The notes beneath the pieces were generated by a model. That model was not told the origin of the DNA. It did no database searches and saw only the letters and a program-made list of their open reading frames with translations. DNA of 64,000 nucleotides from an uncultured Pelagibacteraceae bacterium (GTDB lineage: Bacteria; Pseudomonadota; Alphaproteobacteria; Pelagibacterales; Pelagibacteraceae), in NCBI GenBank assembly GCA_902564265.1, contig CACFAI010000003.1, forward strand, positions 1 to 64,000. The letters run 5' to 3'. A program made the position numbers and the translations under genes. Below, one piece after another: positions 46,808 to 55,314 of this stretch (positions are counted from its first letter, which is position 1; each line of letters begins with the position of its first letter).

Positions 46808-47761
46808 CAAAATTTCGTCTAGTTTTTTTTGAATCTCTAATGGATTTATTTTATCTTTCCCTAACGTATCATGGCTAACTGTGTTCACTCCTTCAGGAAG
46901 TATAGGGTGCATTAGAGAACTGTAGCTTCCGTAAACTAGAGGCGTATCAGCCATAAGTACAATTGTAGGAATATTTAAAGCAGCAGATAAATGACTGAAA
47001 CTCGAATCATTACATATTGAAACATTACAATTTTTAATAATAGGAATTATTTCACTAATATTTAAATTATTTAATGGTATGCAAAATTCTTTTAAGTCTG
47101 ATTTTATAATTTGATCTAAAATTTCAATTTCCTCCTTTGCATTTCCAGTCGCAATGAAAAATTTACATTTCCCTTTTTTTAGTGTGTTTTTCATAACTTC
47201 AATAAATATTTTCGAAGGAACTCTTTTTGTTCCACCTGACCCACCTGTCCCAAGAATAATATTAATTTCATCATTTCTGATTGAGTAATTTTTCTTTGCT
47301 TGAGCAATAGAATCTGGTTTAAGATTTATAGTAGGGTCTTCACCGACATCAACTTTTAAAGTATCTTTTATAAATTTTTTGGCAGTCTCTATAATATGTT
47401 GATTTTTTTTTTTAAGAAGTGTGTAACAATTTACATATTTTATCCCACCTATTTTAGCAGCTAAATAAAATCTAAGCGAAGAATTAAAAATAAAAACCTT
47501 ATCAAATTTTTTAGCTTTTAAATCTTTTATGAGATTAAAGAATCCTTTAACACCAACATGTCTATTTTCAACTTCGCTTCTTTCAAGATAAATAATTTCT
47601 TTAATATATTTTTCTTCATTTAAATATTCTGAAGCTTTAGTGCTTTTTTTAACCATTAAAGAAATTTGTTCTCCATAATAATTTGAAATTGCTTTAACAA
47701 AAGGAAGAAACATAATCATATCCCCAATCCCCATTCGATTTTGAATAACAAGTATTTTCAT
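46793..47761 (-). CDS. glycosyltransferase family 9 (heptosyltransferase-like)
   Basis: This 322-residue protein resembles ADP-heptose:LPS heptosyltransferases: VIQNRMGIGDMIMFLPFVKAI at the start (about 4-24), NIILGTGGSGGTKRVPSKIF in the middle (nucleotide-sugar domain) and NCNVSICNDSSFSHLSAALNIPTIVL near the C-terminus, where SxxxHxAaa contacts the donor. It probably adds a sugar to lipopolysaccharide core or a similar glycan at the inner membrane. No other LPS genes are adjacent, so the acceptor is open. Confidence 0.88.
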   Translation of the reverse strand: MKILVIQNRMGIGDMIMFLPFVKAISNYYGEQISLMVKKSTKASEYLNEEKYIKEIIYLERSEVENRHVGVKGFFNLIKDLKAKKFDKVFIFNSSLRFYLAAKIGGIKYVNCYTLLKKKNQHIIETAKKFIKDTLKVDVGEDPTINLKPDSIAQAKKNYSIRNDEINIILGTGGSGGTKRVPSKIFIEVMKNTLKKGKCKFFIATGNAKEEIEILDQIIKSDLKEFCIPLNNLNISEIIPIIKNCNVSICNDSSFSHLSAALNIPTIVLMADTPLVYGSYSSLMHPILPEGVNTVSHDTLGKDKINPLEIQKKLDEILSNVS

Positions 47762-47809
47762 AGATTCTTTGTATCTTTACTAAAAAAAAAATATTAGTTA
47801 AATTTAATT

Positions 47810-48697
47810 ATGGGAGAAATAAAAGGCATTTATGCGGCGGCTGTCTCTATATTAAATAATGATTTATCATTAGACGTAAACAAAACAGTAAAACACTGCG
47901 AAAATATAATTAAGGATGGTTGTCATGGAGTTGTTTTATTTGGAAGCACTGGTCAATCACAACTAATACCTCTTAATGAAAAAATTGAGATGATTAATTT
48001 TGTCTCAAAAAATGACAAAATTAAAGATAAGTTGATTATTGGAACTGGACTAAATTCATTAGTAGAAAATATAAATTTTTTAAAATTATCTTTAAATATT
48101 GGTCTTAATAAATTTTTGATTATGCCTCCAGCCTACTATAATTATGGAGATAAAGAGGTAATAGAATATTATACAAAATTAATAAAATCTGTTCCTGATG
48201 CAAAAATAATTCTTTATAACTTTGAAAAACTTTGTGGATATAAATTTTCAGTTGAGTGTGTTGAAAATTTAGCAGCTAGATTTCCCAAAAATATAATTGG
48301 TGTAAAAGACAGCTCATATAATCTTATGGGAAACCTAAATATCAAAAATTTTTCTATTTTACCTGGATCAGAATTAAAACTCCTAAGTGGGCTTAAGAGA
48401 GATTGTTCTGGAATAATAACAGCCACATGTAATGTTACTGCCAAACTTGCGAGAAAAGTTTTTGATGACTTTGAACAAAACAAAGATCAAACTGTTAATG
48501 ATAAATTGTGTGAAGTTAGAAAAGCTTTCGATCAGTTTAATTTAATATCAGGTCTACATTCATTTCTTAGTTTAACTGATAAGCAGTTTTTAAATATATT
48601 ACCTACGTGTTCCCTGCTTAAAAAACAGGATGAGAAAATACTCATAGATAAACTTAAAGATTTAGACTTTTTAGGAAAGGATTTTAAAGCTGCATAA
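47810..48697 (+). CDS. dihydrodipicolinate synthase family aldolase
   Basis: The 295-residue TIM-barrel protein belongs to the DapA/NanA superfamily. The Schiff-base lysine is in IIGVKDSSYNL (about residue 166) and the partner tyrosine in IILYNFEK (about 137). The pyruvate-binding loop reads GSTGQ instead of the GTTGE of true DapA, which suggests a different substrate (for example a 2-keto-3-deoxy-sugar acid or a hydroxy-oxo-acid). It is followed 1 nt later by cfa, probably by chance. I would not call it DapA. Confidence 0.85.
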   Translation: MGEIKGIYAAAVSILNNDLSLDVNKTVKHCENIIKDGCHGVVLFGSTGQSQLIPLNEKIEMINFVSKNDKIKDKLIIGTGLNSLVENINFLKLSLNIGLNKFLIMPPAYYNYGDKEVIEYYTKLIKSVPDAKIILYNFEKLCGYKFSVECVENLAARFPKNIIGVKDSSYNLMGNLNIKNFSILPGSELKLLSGLKRDCSGIITATCNVTAKLARKVFDDFEQNKDQTVNDKLCEVRKAFDQFNLISGLHSFLSLTDKQFLNILPTCSLLKKQDEKILIDKLKDLDFLGKDFKAA

Positions 48698-48698
48698 G

Positions 48699-49889
48699 AT
48701 GAAACTAGTTAATTTTTTGAATGATCTATTTAAAGAAGATGGGTTTAGATTAATTGATGCAAACAAAAGAGAATACTTGATCGGAAAACCTGAGAAAAAA
48801 AATCCTTTAATATTAGAACTGTTAGACTCATCTATGCATTATAAACTTTTGCTACTTCCTGATTTATATTTAGGAGAAGGCTACATGGATGGTAAGATAA
48901 AAATACACAATGGCACTATTACAGAATTTTTAGAAATGACTTTAAAAAATCTTGGAAAACACCACCCAAATATTTTTAGCAAGGTGATAAATAAAACATT
49001 AGGCACATACAGGTTCTTGACAAATTTTAATTTTGCAAAACAATCAAAAAAAAACGTAGCTCATCATTATGACATATCTGAAAAACTTTATGATTTATTT
49101 TTAGATGAAAAAAGACAATACTCTTGCGCTTATTTTAAAAATGATAATGACTCTTTGGAAGAAGCTCAAAATAATAAAATTAATCATATAATAAAAAAAT
49201 TAAATATTCAGGATAATCAAACAGTTCTTGATATTGGTTCAGGGTGGGGTGGATTGGCGATTGAAATTGCCAAAAAAACGAAAGCTAGAGTTCTTGGTAT
49301 AACTTTGTCAGAAAATCAACTTAAGTACAGTAAACAAAAGGCGAAGGAGATGAATCTTGAAAATCAAGTTGATTTCAAATTAATAGATTACAGAGATATA
49401 AAATCAAAATTTGACAGAATTGTAAGTGTCGGCATGTTCGAACATGTTGGAAAAAAATTTTATAAAAAATACTTTAAATGCGTACATAATCTCTTAAATG
49501 AAAATGGAGCTGCATTAATTCATACTATTGGTTCTATCGATAAGCCTAGAGATCCCCAACCTTGGATTTCTAAATACATTTTCCCAGGTGGCTACACACC
49601 TAGCTTAAGCGAAATTGCAAGACCCATAGAAGAATCAAATTTAGTTCTAAATGATTTAGAGGTTTTAAGGCTGCATTATGCACATACTTTAAGAAATTGG
49701 AGAGAAAGATTTCTTAACAGAAAAGATAAAGTATTAGAAATGTTTGATGAAAGATTTTTAAGAATGTGGGAATTTTATTTAGCTGGTTGTGAGATGGCTT
49801 TTAAATGGGGAGATCAGGTTGTATTTCAATTACAATTAAGTAAGGATAAAACCACAATACCACCAACAAGAGACTATATTTATCAATAA
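48699..49889 (+). CDS. cfa: cyclopropane-fatty-acyl-phospholipid synthase family protein
   Basis: The 396-residue SAM-dependent enzyme adds a methylene bridge to unsaturated acyl chains of phospholipids, altering the membrane. After an N-terminal lipid-binding region (about 1-110) come VAHHYDISEKLYDLFLD, the SAM motif VLDIGSGWGGLAIEIA (about 172-187), SVGMFEHVGKKFYKKYF with the bicarbonate-site glutamate, and FPGGYTPSL. SAR11 genomes often carry CFA-like methyltransferases, some of which may methylate other substrates, so cyclopropane formation is the best but not the only possibility. Confidence 0.9.
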   Translation: MKLVNFLNDLFKEDGFRLIDANKREYLIGKPEKKNPLILELLDSSMHYKLLLLPDLYLGEGYMDGKIKIHNGTITEFLEMTLKNLGKHHPNIFSKVINKTLGTYRFLTNFNFAKQSKKNVAHHYDISEKLYDLFLDEKRQYSCAYFKNDNDSLEEAQNNKINHIIKKLNIQDNQTVLDIGSGWGGLAIEIAKKTKARVLGITLSENQLKYSKQKAKEMNLENQVDFKLIDYRDIKSKFDRIVSVGMFEHVGKKFYKKYFKCVHNLLNENGAALIHTIGSIDKPRDPQPWISKYIFPGGYTPSLSEIARPIEESNLVLNDLEVLRLHYAHTLRNWRERFLNRKDKVLEMFDERFLRMWEFYLAGCEMAFKWGDQVVFQLQLSKDKTTIPPTRDYIYQ

Positions 49890-49915
49890 ATTACTGATAA
49901 TTTTGAAATCTCCTG

Positions 49916-51070
49916 ATGAAAAAAAATAAGAAAAGAAAAAAAAAGATAATAAAGAAAAAAAAAACTCAGAAAAAAGCCAAGAGAAGTTTTAAACAAGTTA
50001 AAATAAGAAAAAAAAGTAAAAAAAAAATAAAAAAAATCACAAAAAAAAGGTCCCAAAAATGGACAGGTTTTTTAGCAAAATTTGTTTTTTTGCAAGAGAG
50101 TATAAAAAGTAAACTACGTTTCAAAATTAATCTTAATCCTGAAAAAAAAATTCAAGGTTTTTTTGATTTTATTGAAAAGAAAATTATTAATACGAGAAAG
50201 TTAATTATTGAAGAAAAACAGAAGTTTAAAATACGAGAGATTGAAAAGGAAAGACAACAAAAGAAAGCAGAAGAAAAAGCTAAAATAGACCTCTTAAAAA
50301 AACAGATTAAGCTTAAAAAAAACGAGTTAAAAGAGGAAAAACAGTTACAAATAGAGAGAACAAGAGACCTTAAGAAATTTTTAAGACATGAGCAGGCACT
50401 TTTAAGAGAGGAACAGGCAGAAGTTCAAAGGAAGTTTCTTGAAGAAATTAAGATAGAAAAACAAATTGAAAAATTCAGAATAAGAGAGGTTAAAGAGCTA
50501 GAGACTCTAGAGCGAATTTCTTTAAAAGAAAAAAGAGATGATTATAGTGAAATCCAAGAAAGAATAGATAAGTTAAAAGAAAAGTATAGGTTAATTAGAG
50601 ATCAAAAAATTCGCGAGCGATTAGAGGCGTTAGGAATAAAAACTCTAGATGAAGATGACAGAGAAACTTTATTAAAAAAAGAAAAAAATTATATTGCTGC
50701 TAGACAACTAGTAGAAACATCTCTAGAAAGCTTTTATAGAAGTGCCTCAAGTTTAGTTTTCCAATTAAACAAAAGACACCTTACAAGGGACATGTCCATA
50801 TTCAGATGTATTGATAGAAGGTTTGAAACAGGTGAAATATTTATAAAGTGGGACGAGTCCAATGACGAAGAATGGCTTATACTGATTTATATTAAAGATA
50901 ATTCACCAGAGGGAAAAATAATTATTGAAGATAAATGCAATCATGAAAAATATTTTTCAGACGAATATCAATCAAATGAGATATTTAAGGCATCGGACAA
51001 AATGGTAGACTCTCTCACACAACTTTTATATCGTGTGCGAAGTAAGAATGTAAATCAATCACTTACGTAA
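49916..51070 (+). CDS. lysine-rich coiled-coil protein, unknown function
   Basis: I do not recognise this 384-residue protein. The first 48 residues are almost all lysine and arginine (KKKTQKKAKRSFKQVKIRKK) and look like a histone-H1-type nucleic-acid-binding tail. Residues about 60-240 form a long charged helix rich in E, K, Q and R, likely a coiled coil. The C-terminal part (about 265-380) looks globular, with IFRCIDRRFETGEIFIKWDES and KIIIEDKCNHEKYF. There is no signal peptide. It overlaps the end of the convergent regulator gene by 16 nt. It could tether DNA or RNA; this is a guess. Confidence 0.75.
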   Translation: MKKNKKRKKKIIKKKKTQKKAKRSFKQVKIRKKSKKKIKKITKKRSQKWTGFLAKFVFLQESIKSKLRFKINLNPEKKIQGFFDFIEKKIINTRKLIIEEKQKFKIREIEKERQQKKAEEKAKIDLLKKQIKLKKNELKEEKQLQIERTRDLKKFLRHEQALLREEQAEVQRKFLEEIKIEKQIEKFRIREVKELETLERISLKEKRDDYSEIQERIDKLKEKYRLIRDQKIRERLEALGIKTLDEDDRETLLKKEKNYIAARQLVETSLESFYRSASSLVFQLNKRHLTRDMSIFRCIDRRFETGEIFIKWDESNDEEWLILIYIKDNSPEGKIIIEDKCNHEKYFSDEYQSNEIFKASDKMVDSLTQLLYRVRSKNVNQSLT

Positions 51071-52749
51071 ACTGACACACCTCTAGCATTTACATCTACA
51101 TCAAATTTTTTGTGAAGAGGAGGAAATGCCCTTTGTGAACAGTCAAGTCTATCACAAGTTCTGCAAGAGACACCGATTGGCAGCTCAGATTTTTTGTCAT
51201 TTAAATCTAAATTTTCAGTATAAATAAATTCTTTAGCATATTTAGCTTCACAACCAAGTCCTATAGATAACATACTTTTTTTCTGCCCGTATCTACCCAC
51301 ACCCTTTTCAACTGTCCTTGCTATACAAACATATTTCTCTCCATTGGACATCTTACTTACTGCAGCTTGAATTACTCCGGGCCTTGAAAATGCTGAATAG
51401 ACATTCCATCTAGGGCAGGCACCTCCATATCTTGGTATTTCAATTCCGGATAGTGACAATCTTTTTGAAATATTACCAGCAACATCCACTCGTAAAAAAT
51501 GAAAAGGAATACCTGGTAATTTAGGATCTTGTAAACAAGTAACTCGGTGAGCAACTTGTTCGAAGGAAGTGGCAAAAGTATTCTGCAATAATTCGAGATC
51601 ATATTTTAAATTTTTACATTCTTTGTGGAACAATCTATATGGCATAAGTATTGCTGCACCACAATAATTTAATAAAGCAATTCTTGATAACTCCTTCGCT
51701 TCATTTGAAGAAAATTTGAAATTTGACAAATAAAAATTAATTTGGTCTTTTGCTCCAATATGAGCTATTTGTGCTGCAGCATACAATTTTTTTGTTTCTA
51801 AGGAAATGTAATCAGATAATAAAAGAATTTTTTCCTGTTCTTTATATATTTTGGAAAAAGGTTTTCCTTCTTCAGGAATAACATCTTTAACTTGAACATC
51901 ATATTTATTTTTTAAAAATTCACATAAAGCAATATATCGTGTTCTATTATTCTGTTTTACTTCTTCAAAAATATCATTTGCAAATTCTTCTAACTTAGGA
52001 AAATAGTTTTTATTCTCTTGCAAAAAATCAGCAATTACCTCACCCGGGAATGCTGCACGTCTACTATCAATTATTTTTCCAGAAATATTTTCTACTTTAT
52101 TGACTATATCATGATCTTTTTGTTTAAAGTTATCACCAAGCTTGATTAAAGCTTTAGCTATCTTTGGATTTGATGCCACTAAATCTTTAACCTCTGGACC
52201 AAGAATATCCAAATCCTCAAAAATTTCATCACTGAGCAATTCCGATATGTCATTTTCTAAATTTAAATCTGATTTATTAGTTAAATCTGATACATTAATA
52301 CGGAGCTCACCACATATCTTAATTATCAAATTACTATCAATATTTCTTTTTCCACTTTCGATTAGATTAAGGTAGCTAGCAGAGATTCCAATCTGCTCAG
52401 CAAGTTTATTTGCTTGAATTCCTAACTGTCTTCTAAAAGCTTTTATTTTTGGTCCAATTTTTAAATTGGTTTTTTTAAGTTCTACTACATTTATATTTTT
52501 TATTATAGCTTTCTTAGAATTTTCTAAATCAACCAATTTATCATCAATTAAATCTGACATCTCGATTCTTAATTCATTGCAAACTTTTAATAATAGTTCG
52601 CCATCTATCCTTCTTTTTCCACTTTCAATTAAGTTTAAATATGTTGGAGAAATTGACAGTAGCTCTGCTAATTTTTTTGCCTGTAAGCCTAGCTTCCTTC
52701 TAAAATCCCTTATTTTTCTGCCTATAATTATGTCTGTATTTTCTGACAT
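51055..52749 (-). CDS. double-HTH ScfR/RamB-like XRE regulator
   Basis: The 564-residue protein belongs to the XRE family of short-chain-fatty-acid-type regulators. The C-terminal cysteine motif SCRTCDRLDCSQRAFPP (about 533-549) and the central IrrE-like region are characteristic. Homologues are about 470 residues with one HTH. Here two near-identical HTH domains stand in tandem (about 7-68 and 97-158; shared YLNLIESGKR). Related RamB/ScfR proteins control acetate and propionate genes, and this gene faces isocitrate lyase across an operator array. The first operator abuts its start codon, so autoregulation is likely. Confidence 0.87.
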   Translation of the reverse strand: MSENTDIIIGRKIRDFRRKLGLQAKKLAELLSISPTYLNLIESGKRRIDGELLLKVCNELRIEMSDLIDDKLVDLENSKKAIIKNINVVELKKTNLKIGPKIKAFRRQLGIQANKLAEQIGISASYLNLIESGKRNIDSNLIIKICGELRINVSDLTNKSDLNLENDISELLSDEIFEDLDILGPEVKDLVASNPKIAKALIKLGDNFKQKDHDIVNKVENISGKIIDSRRAAFPGEVIADFLQENKNYFPKLEEFANDIFEEVKQNNRTRYIALCEFLKNKYDVQVKDVIPEEGKPFSKIYKEQEKILLLSDYISLETKKLYAAAQIAHIGAKDQINFYLSNFKFSSNEAKELSRIALLNYCGAAILMPYRLFHKECKNLKYDLELLQNTFATSFEQVAHRVTCLQDPKLPGIPFHFLRVDVAGNISKRLSLSGIEIPRYGGACPRWNVYSAFSRPGVIQAAVSKMSNGEKYVCIARTVEKGVGRYGQKKSMLSIGLGCEAKYAKEFIYTENLDLNDKKSELPIGVSCRTCDRLDCSQRAFPPLHKKFDVDVNARGVSVYVSD

Positions 52750-52840
52750 TTGTAAATTTTGTAAATTTAAATTTACAATAAATTTATTTAATTTACAAGT
52801 AAATTGTGCTTTTTGGTGGATTTTGTAAATTTAGTAAATT
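52750..52840. promoter_or_regulatory. operator array of TTGTAAATT half-sites
   Basis: Five perfect 9-mers occur within 91 bp: TTGTAAATT at 52750, 52759 and 52823, and the inverse AATTTACAA at 52770 and 52790. Two one-mismatch copies lie at 52797 and 52832. Two pairs are spaced exactly 9 bp. The copies at 52759 and 52770 form the perfect palindrome TTGTAAATTTAAATTTACAA (52759-52778). The array lies between the divergent double-HTH regulator and the aceA side. Binding by that regulator is inferred. Confidence 0.7.
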
Positions 52841-52841
52841 A

Positions 52842-52847
52842 TATAAT
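52842..52847 (+). promoter_or_regulatory. -10 box for the aceA transcript
   Basis: A perfect TATAAT follows directly after the last operator half-site (TAGTAAATT), so a regulator bound there would cover the -35 region. Transcription would start near 52854, leaving a leader of about 200 nt before aceA that contains a small ORF. Confidence 0.5.
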
Positions 52848-52851
52848 ACTT

Positions 52852-53010
52852 ATGAACAACAAAAACAAAAAAATTCAACAAAAAAGCCAAGAAATTATGG
52901 CTGATAACACGAACAATCAAAGTTCTGGTATCTATTTGAGAGATGATCATTGCGATTGGGGTTCAAGTGGAATGAACGAGTTCACTAACGAGTATAGTGA
53001 AAACGATTAA
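52852..53010 (+). CDS. small ORF upstream of aceA (start uncertain)
   Basis: An open frame of 52 codons from ATG 52852 (or 37 codons from ATG 52897, MADNTNNQSSG) ends 43 nt before aceA. The tail SGIYLRDDHCDWGSSGMNEFTNEYSEND is acidic and not low-complexity. The predicted transcription start falls almost on the first ATG, so the 52897 start is more likely unless the message is leaderless. I do not recognise a family. The ORF track's 52804 start lies upstream of the promoter and is unlikely. Confidence 0.5.
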   Translation: MNNKNKKIQQKSQEIMADNTNNQSSGIYLRDDHCDWGSSGMNEFTNEYSEND

Positions 53011-53053
53011 TCCACAATAAACTTCAATTTAATCAATCAAAAGTAGGTAGAAA

Positions 53054-54331
53054 ATGGGCGCAGAAAAGAGAGTTTCGTACGACTTAAAAAGATTTGCAGG
53101 CATTAAAAGGGATTACAATCAAGAAGATGTAGAAAGACTAAAAGGCTCAATTAAAATTGAATATTCAATAAGTAAGCAACAGTCTACAAAATTATGGAAT
53201 TTATTAAACTCTGAGCCATACGTAAATACGCTTGGCTCTTTGTCAGGTAATCACGCAGTGCAACATGCTAAAGCTGGTTTAAAAGCAATCTATCTAAGTG
53301 GGTGGCAAGTTGCAGCTGACGCTAACAGCGCTGGTGAGATGTATCCTGATCAATCTCTTTATCCTTATGACAGTGCACCAAAATTAGTTGAGGCTATGAA
53401 TAATGCCTTATTAAGAGCTGACCAAATTCAGCATATGGAAATTAAAGATGGCGATCAAAAAAAAGAAAAAAGAATAGATTACATGCTTCCAATAATTGCT
53501 GACGGTGAAGCTGGATTTGGGGGACCATTAAATGTTTTTGAATTGACTAAAAAATTTATAAAAGCTGGGGCAGCCGGGGTTCATTTTGAGGATCAATTAG
53601 CAAGTGAAAAAAAATGTGGTCATATGGGTGGCAAAGTTCTAATACCAACTAGCCAAGCAATAAAAAATCTCAAAGCTGCAAGGTTAGCAGCTGATATAGC
53701 CGATGTTCCATTGATTATTCTTGCTAGAACTGATGCGAACGCAGCAAAACTAATTACAAATGATCACGATGAAAATGACAAGCCTTTCCTGACAGGTGAA
53801 AGATCGCCTGAAGGCTTCTACTATGTAAAATCTGGAATTGACCAAGCAATTTCAAGAGGTCTTGCGTATGCACCGTATTCAGATCTTATATGGTGTGAAA
53901 CTGCAACACCTAATTTAGAAGAAGCGAAAAAATTCGCTGATGCTATTCATAAAAAATATCCTGGAAAATTATTAGCTTATAACTGCTCACCATCTTTTAA
54001 TTGGAAAAAACATCTGTCAGATAATGAAATTTCAACGTTTCAGAAAAAAATTAGCGAAATGGGTTACAAATTTCAATTTATTACTTTAGCGGGTTTCCAT
54101 ACTCAAAACATAGCTATATTTGAATTAGCAGAAAAATATAAAGCTGAGGGTATGACAGCTTATTCAAAAATCCAAGAACGTGAATTTGCAAGAGAGAAGG
54201 ATGGGTATACAAGTGTTAAACATCAAAGAGAGGTAGGGACATCTTACTTTGATGCTGTTACAAGCACCATTTGTTCTGGTAAAAGCTCTACAACAGCAAT
54301 GGAGGGGTCAACCGAGTCTGAACAGTTTTAA
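53054..54331 (+). CDS. aceA: isocitrate lyase
   Basis: AceA splits isocitrate to glyoxylate and succinate, the entry to the glyoxylate shunt, allowing growth on acetate and other two-carbon compounds. The 425-residue protein has the catalytic motif [14 protein letters not shown] (about 190-203), the metal-binding [11 protein letters not shown] (about 153-163), [14 protein letters not shown] and YNCSPSFNW. In SAR11 the shunt is important for carbon flow. The divergent ScfR/RamB-like gene and the operator array suggest control by acyl-CoA or acetate status. The next gene starts right after its stop. Confidence 0.96.
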   Translation: MGAEKRVSYDLKRFAGIKRDYNQEDVERLKGSIKIEYSISKQQSTKLWNLLNSEPYVNTLGSLSGNHAVQHAKAGLKAIYLSGWQVAADANSAGEMYPDQSLYPYDSAPKLVEAMNNALLRADQIQHMEIKDGDQKKEKRIDYMLPIIADGEAGFGGPLNVFELTKKFIKAGAAGVHFEDQLASEKKCGHMGGKVLIPTSQAIKNLKAARLAADIADVPLIILARTDANAAKLITNDHDENDKPFLTGERSPEGFYYVKSGIDQAISRGLAYAPYSDLIWCETATPNLEEAKKFADAIHKKYPGKLLAYNCSPSFNWKKHLSDNEISTFQKKISEMGYKFQFITLAGFHTQNIAIFELAEKYKAEGMTAYSKIQEREFAREKDGYTSVKHQREVGTSYFDAVTSTICSGKSSTTAMEGSTESEQF

Positions 54332-54625
54332 ATGATTACAAGCGGATTAATTCTACTAGTTTTATATTTTTTGCTAATCTACTCCTTCGAATGTATAAAA
54401 TATTTTAATAAGATAGATGAAAGATTTGGAAACTCTTTATGGAGATGGTCATACGACTATCCCGTAAAAGGAAAGCAAGATATTTCCAATATAGATGATC
54501 CAGAATTCGTCGCATTAAGAAGAAGAAGAAATACTGCAGTTACATGTATGTATTGGATTTTATTTCTGGGTTTTTTTGTTTTCATGAATTTTCTAAGCCA
54601 ATTGTTGTTAAAGATTTTCGTTTAA
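54332..54625 (+). CDS. small two-helix membrane protein
   Basis: The 97-residue product has hydrophobic segments at about 4-20 and 72-96 with a charged middle (FGNSLWRWSYDYPVKGKQD and VALRRRRNTAV). It starts immediately after the aceA stop with no gap, so it is probably co-translated. No family is recognised. The arginine cluster before the second helix predicts a cytoplasmic loop. Confidence 0.65.
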   Translation: MITSGLILLVLYFLLIYSFECIKYFNKIDERFGNSLWRWSYDYPVKGKQDISNIDDPEFVALRRRRNTAVTCMYWILFLGFFVFMNFLSQLLLKIFV

Positions 54626-55314
54626 TTAAATTTTTCAATATTTGTAACAATATATTCCCAATCCCCAAATTTAGAATAAGATACTTTTAAAATAATCTTC
54701 GATTTCTCATCTAACCAAACATTGAATTCATCTTTTTTTTTATCATCCATATTTTTTCTCATTATAATCTTAAATTTACTTGTATTGTAGTTATTGTTAT
54801 CGATTTTAAGTATTTCTTTAGATAGAAAATAAATTTCTTGATATTTTAGACTCCCAGAGAGTGGGCTTATGATCATATCTGATTGAAGAATACTGTGATT
54901 CCACCAATTTCCAACCAATACAGACGACGGTGCATTGCCATTAAAAGATGAGCCTTTTATCTTAAAAGTTTTTTTGCTCTCATCTAAAGTTAATTCATTG
55001 TGTTTTTTTTTCTTATTCTGAATTGTACTGGACTTAAATTTGACCAGTTTTCCATTTTTATAGGTTTCAGTGGAAGAACCGTTTATATCTAATAAATTAA
55101 TTCCTATCATCTTTACAGCGAAATTAATTTCATTTTTAACAATTAATAAATTATTTTGATTTTTGAATGAATATTTATTGTATCCTATTTTTTTTCCATT
55201 TCTTAAAATATCCATCTCAATTGTTTTGAATTTGGAATAATGACTTATATGTGAATGAGAAAAAAGGGGATAAATAAGGAAAATTAATAAGAAAATTATT
55301 TTACTTTTTCTCAT
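54622..55314 (-). CDS. exported DUF6134-like protein
   Basis: The 230-residue protein has a signal peptide (IIFLLIFLIYPLFSHS) and a beta-rich mature part: MDILRNGKKIGYNKYSF near the N-terminus, VGNWWNHSILQSD (about 138-150) and KFGDWEYIV near the end. This pattern matches DUF6134-type periplasmic proteins with a lipocalin- or YceI-like look; their function is unknown. It overlaps the upstream GT39 gene by 4 nt, so the two are co-expressed. A role in the same envelope pathway is inferred. Confidence 0.7.
   Translation of the reverse strand: MRKSKIIFLLIFLIYPLFSHSHISHYSKFKTIEMDILRNGKKIGYNKYSFKNQNNLLIVKNEINFAVKMIGINLLDINGSSTETYKNGKLVKFKSSTIQNKKKKHNELTLDESKKTFKIKGSSFNGNAPSSVLVGNWWNHSILQSDMIISPLSGSLKYQEIYFLSKEILKIDNNNYNTSKFKIIMRKNMDDKKKDEFNVWLDEKSKIILKVSYSKFGDWEYIVTNIEKFN

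Noticed and set aside
49916-50045. Low-complexity poly-A tract read as sequencing artefact or frameshift
   Set aside because: The frame stays open for 384 codons and continues into a normal-looking coiled coil and globular region; a lysine-rich tail is the simpler explanation.
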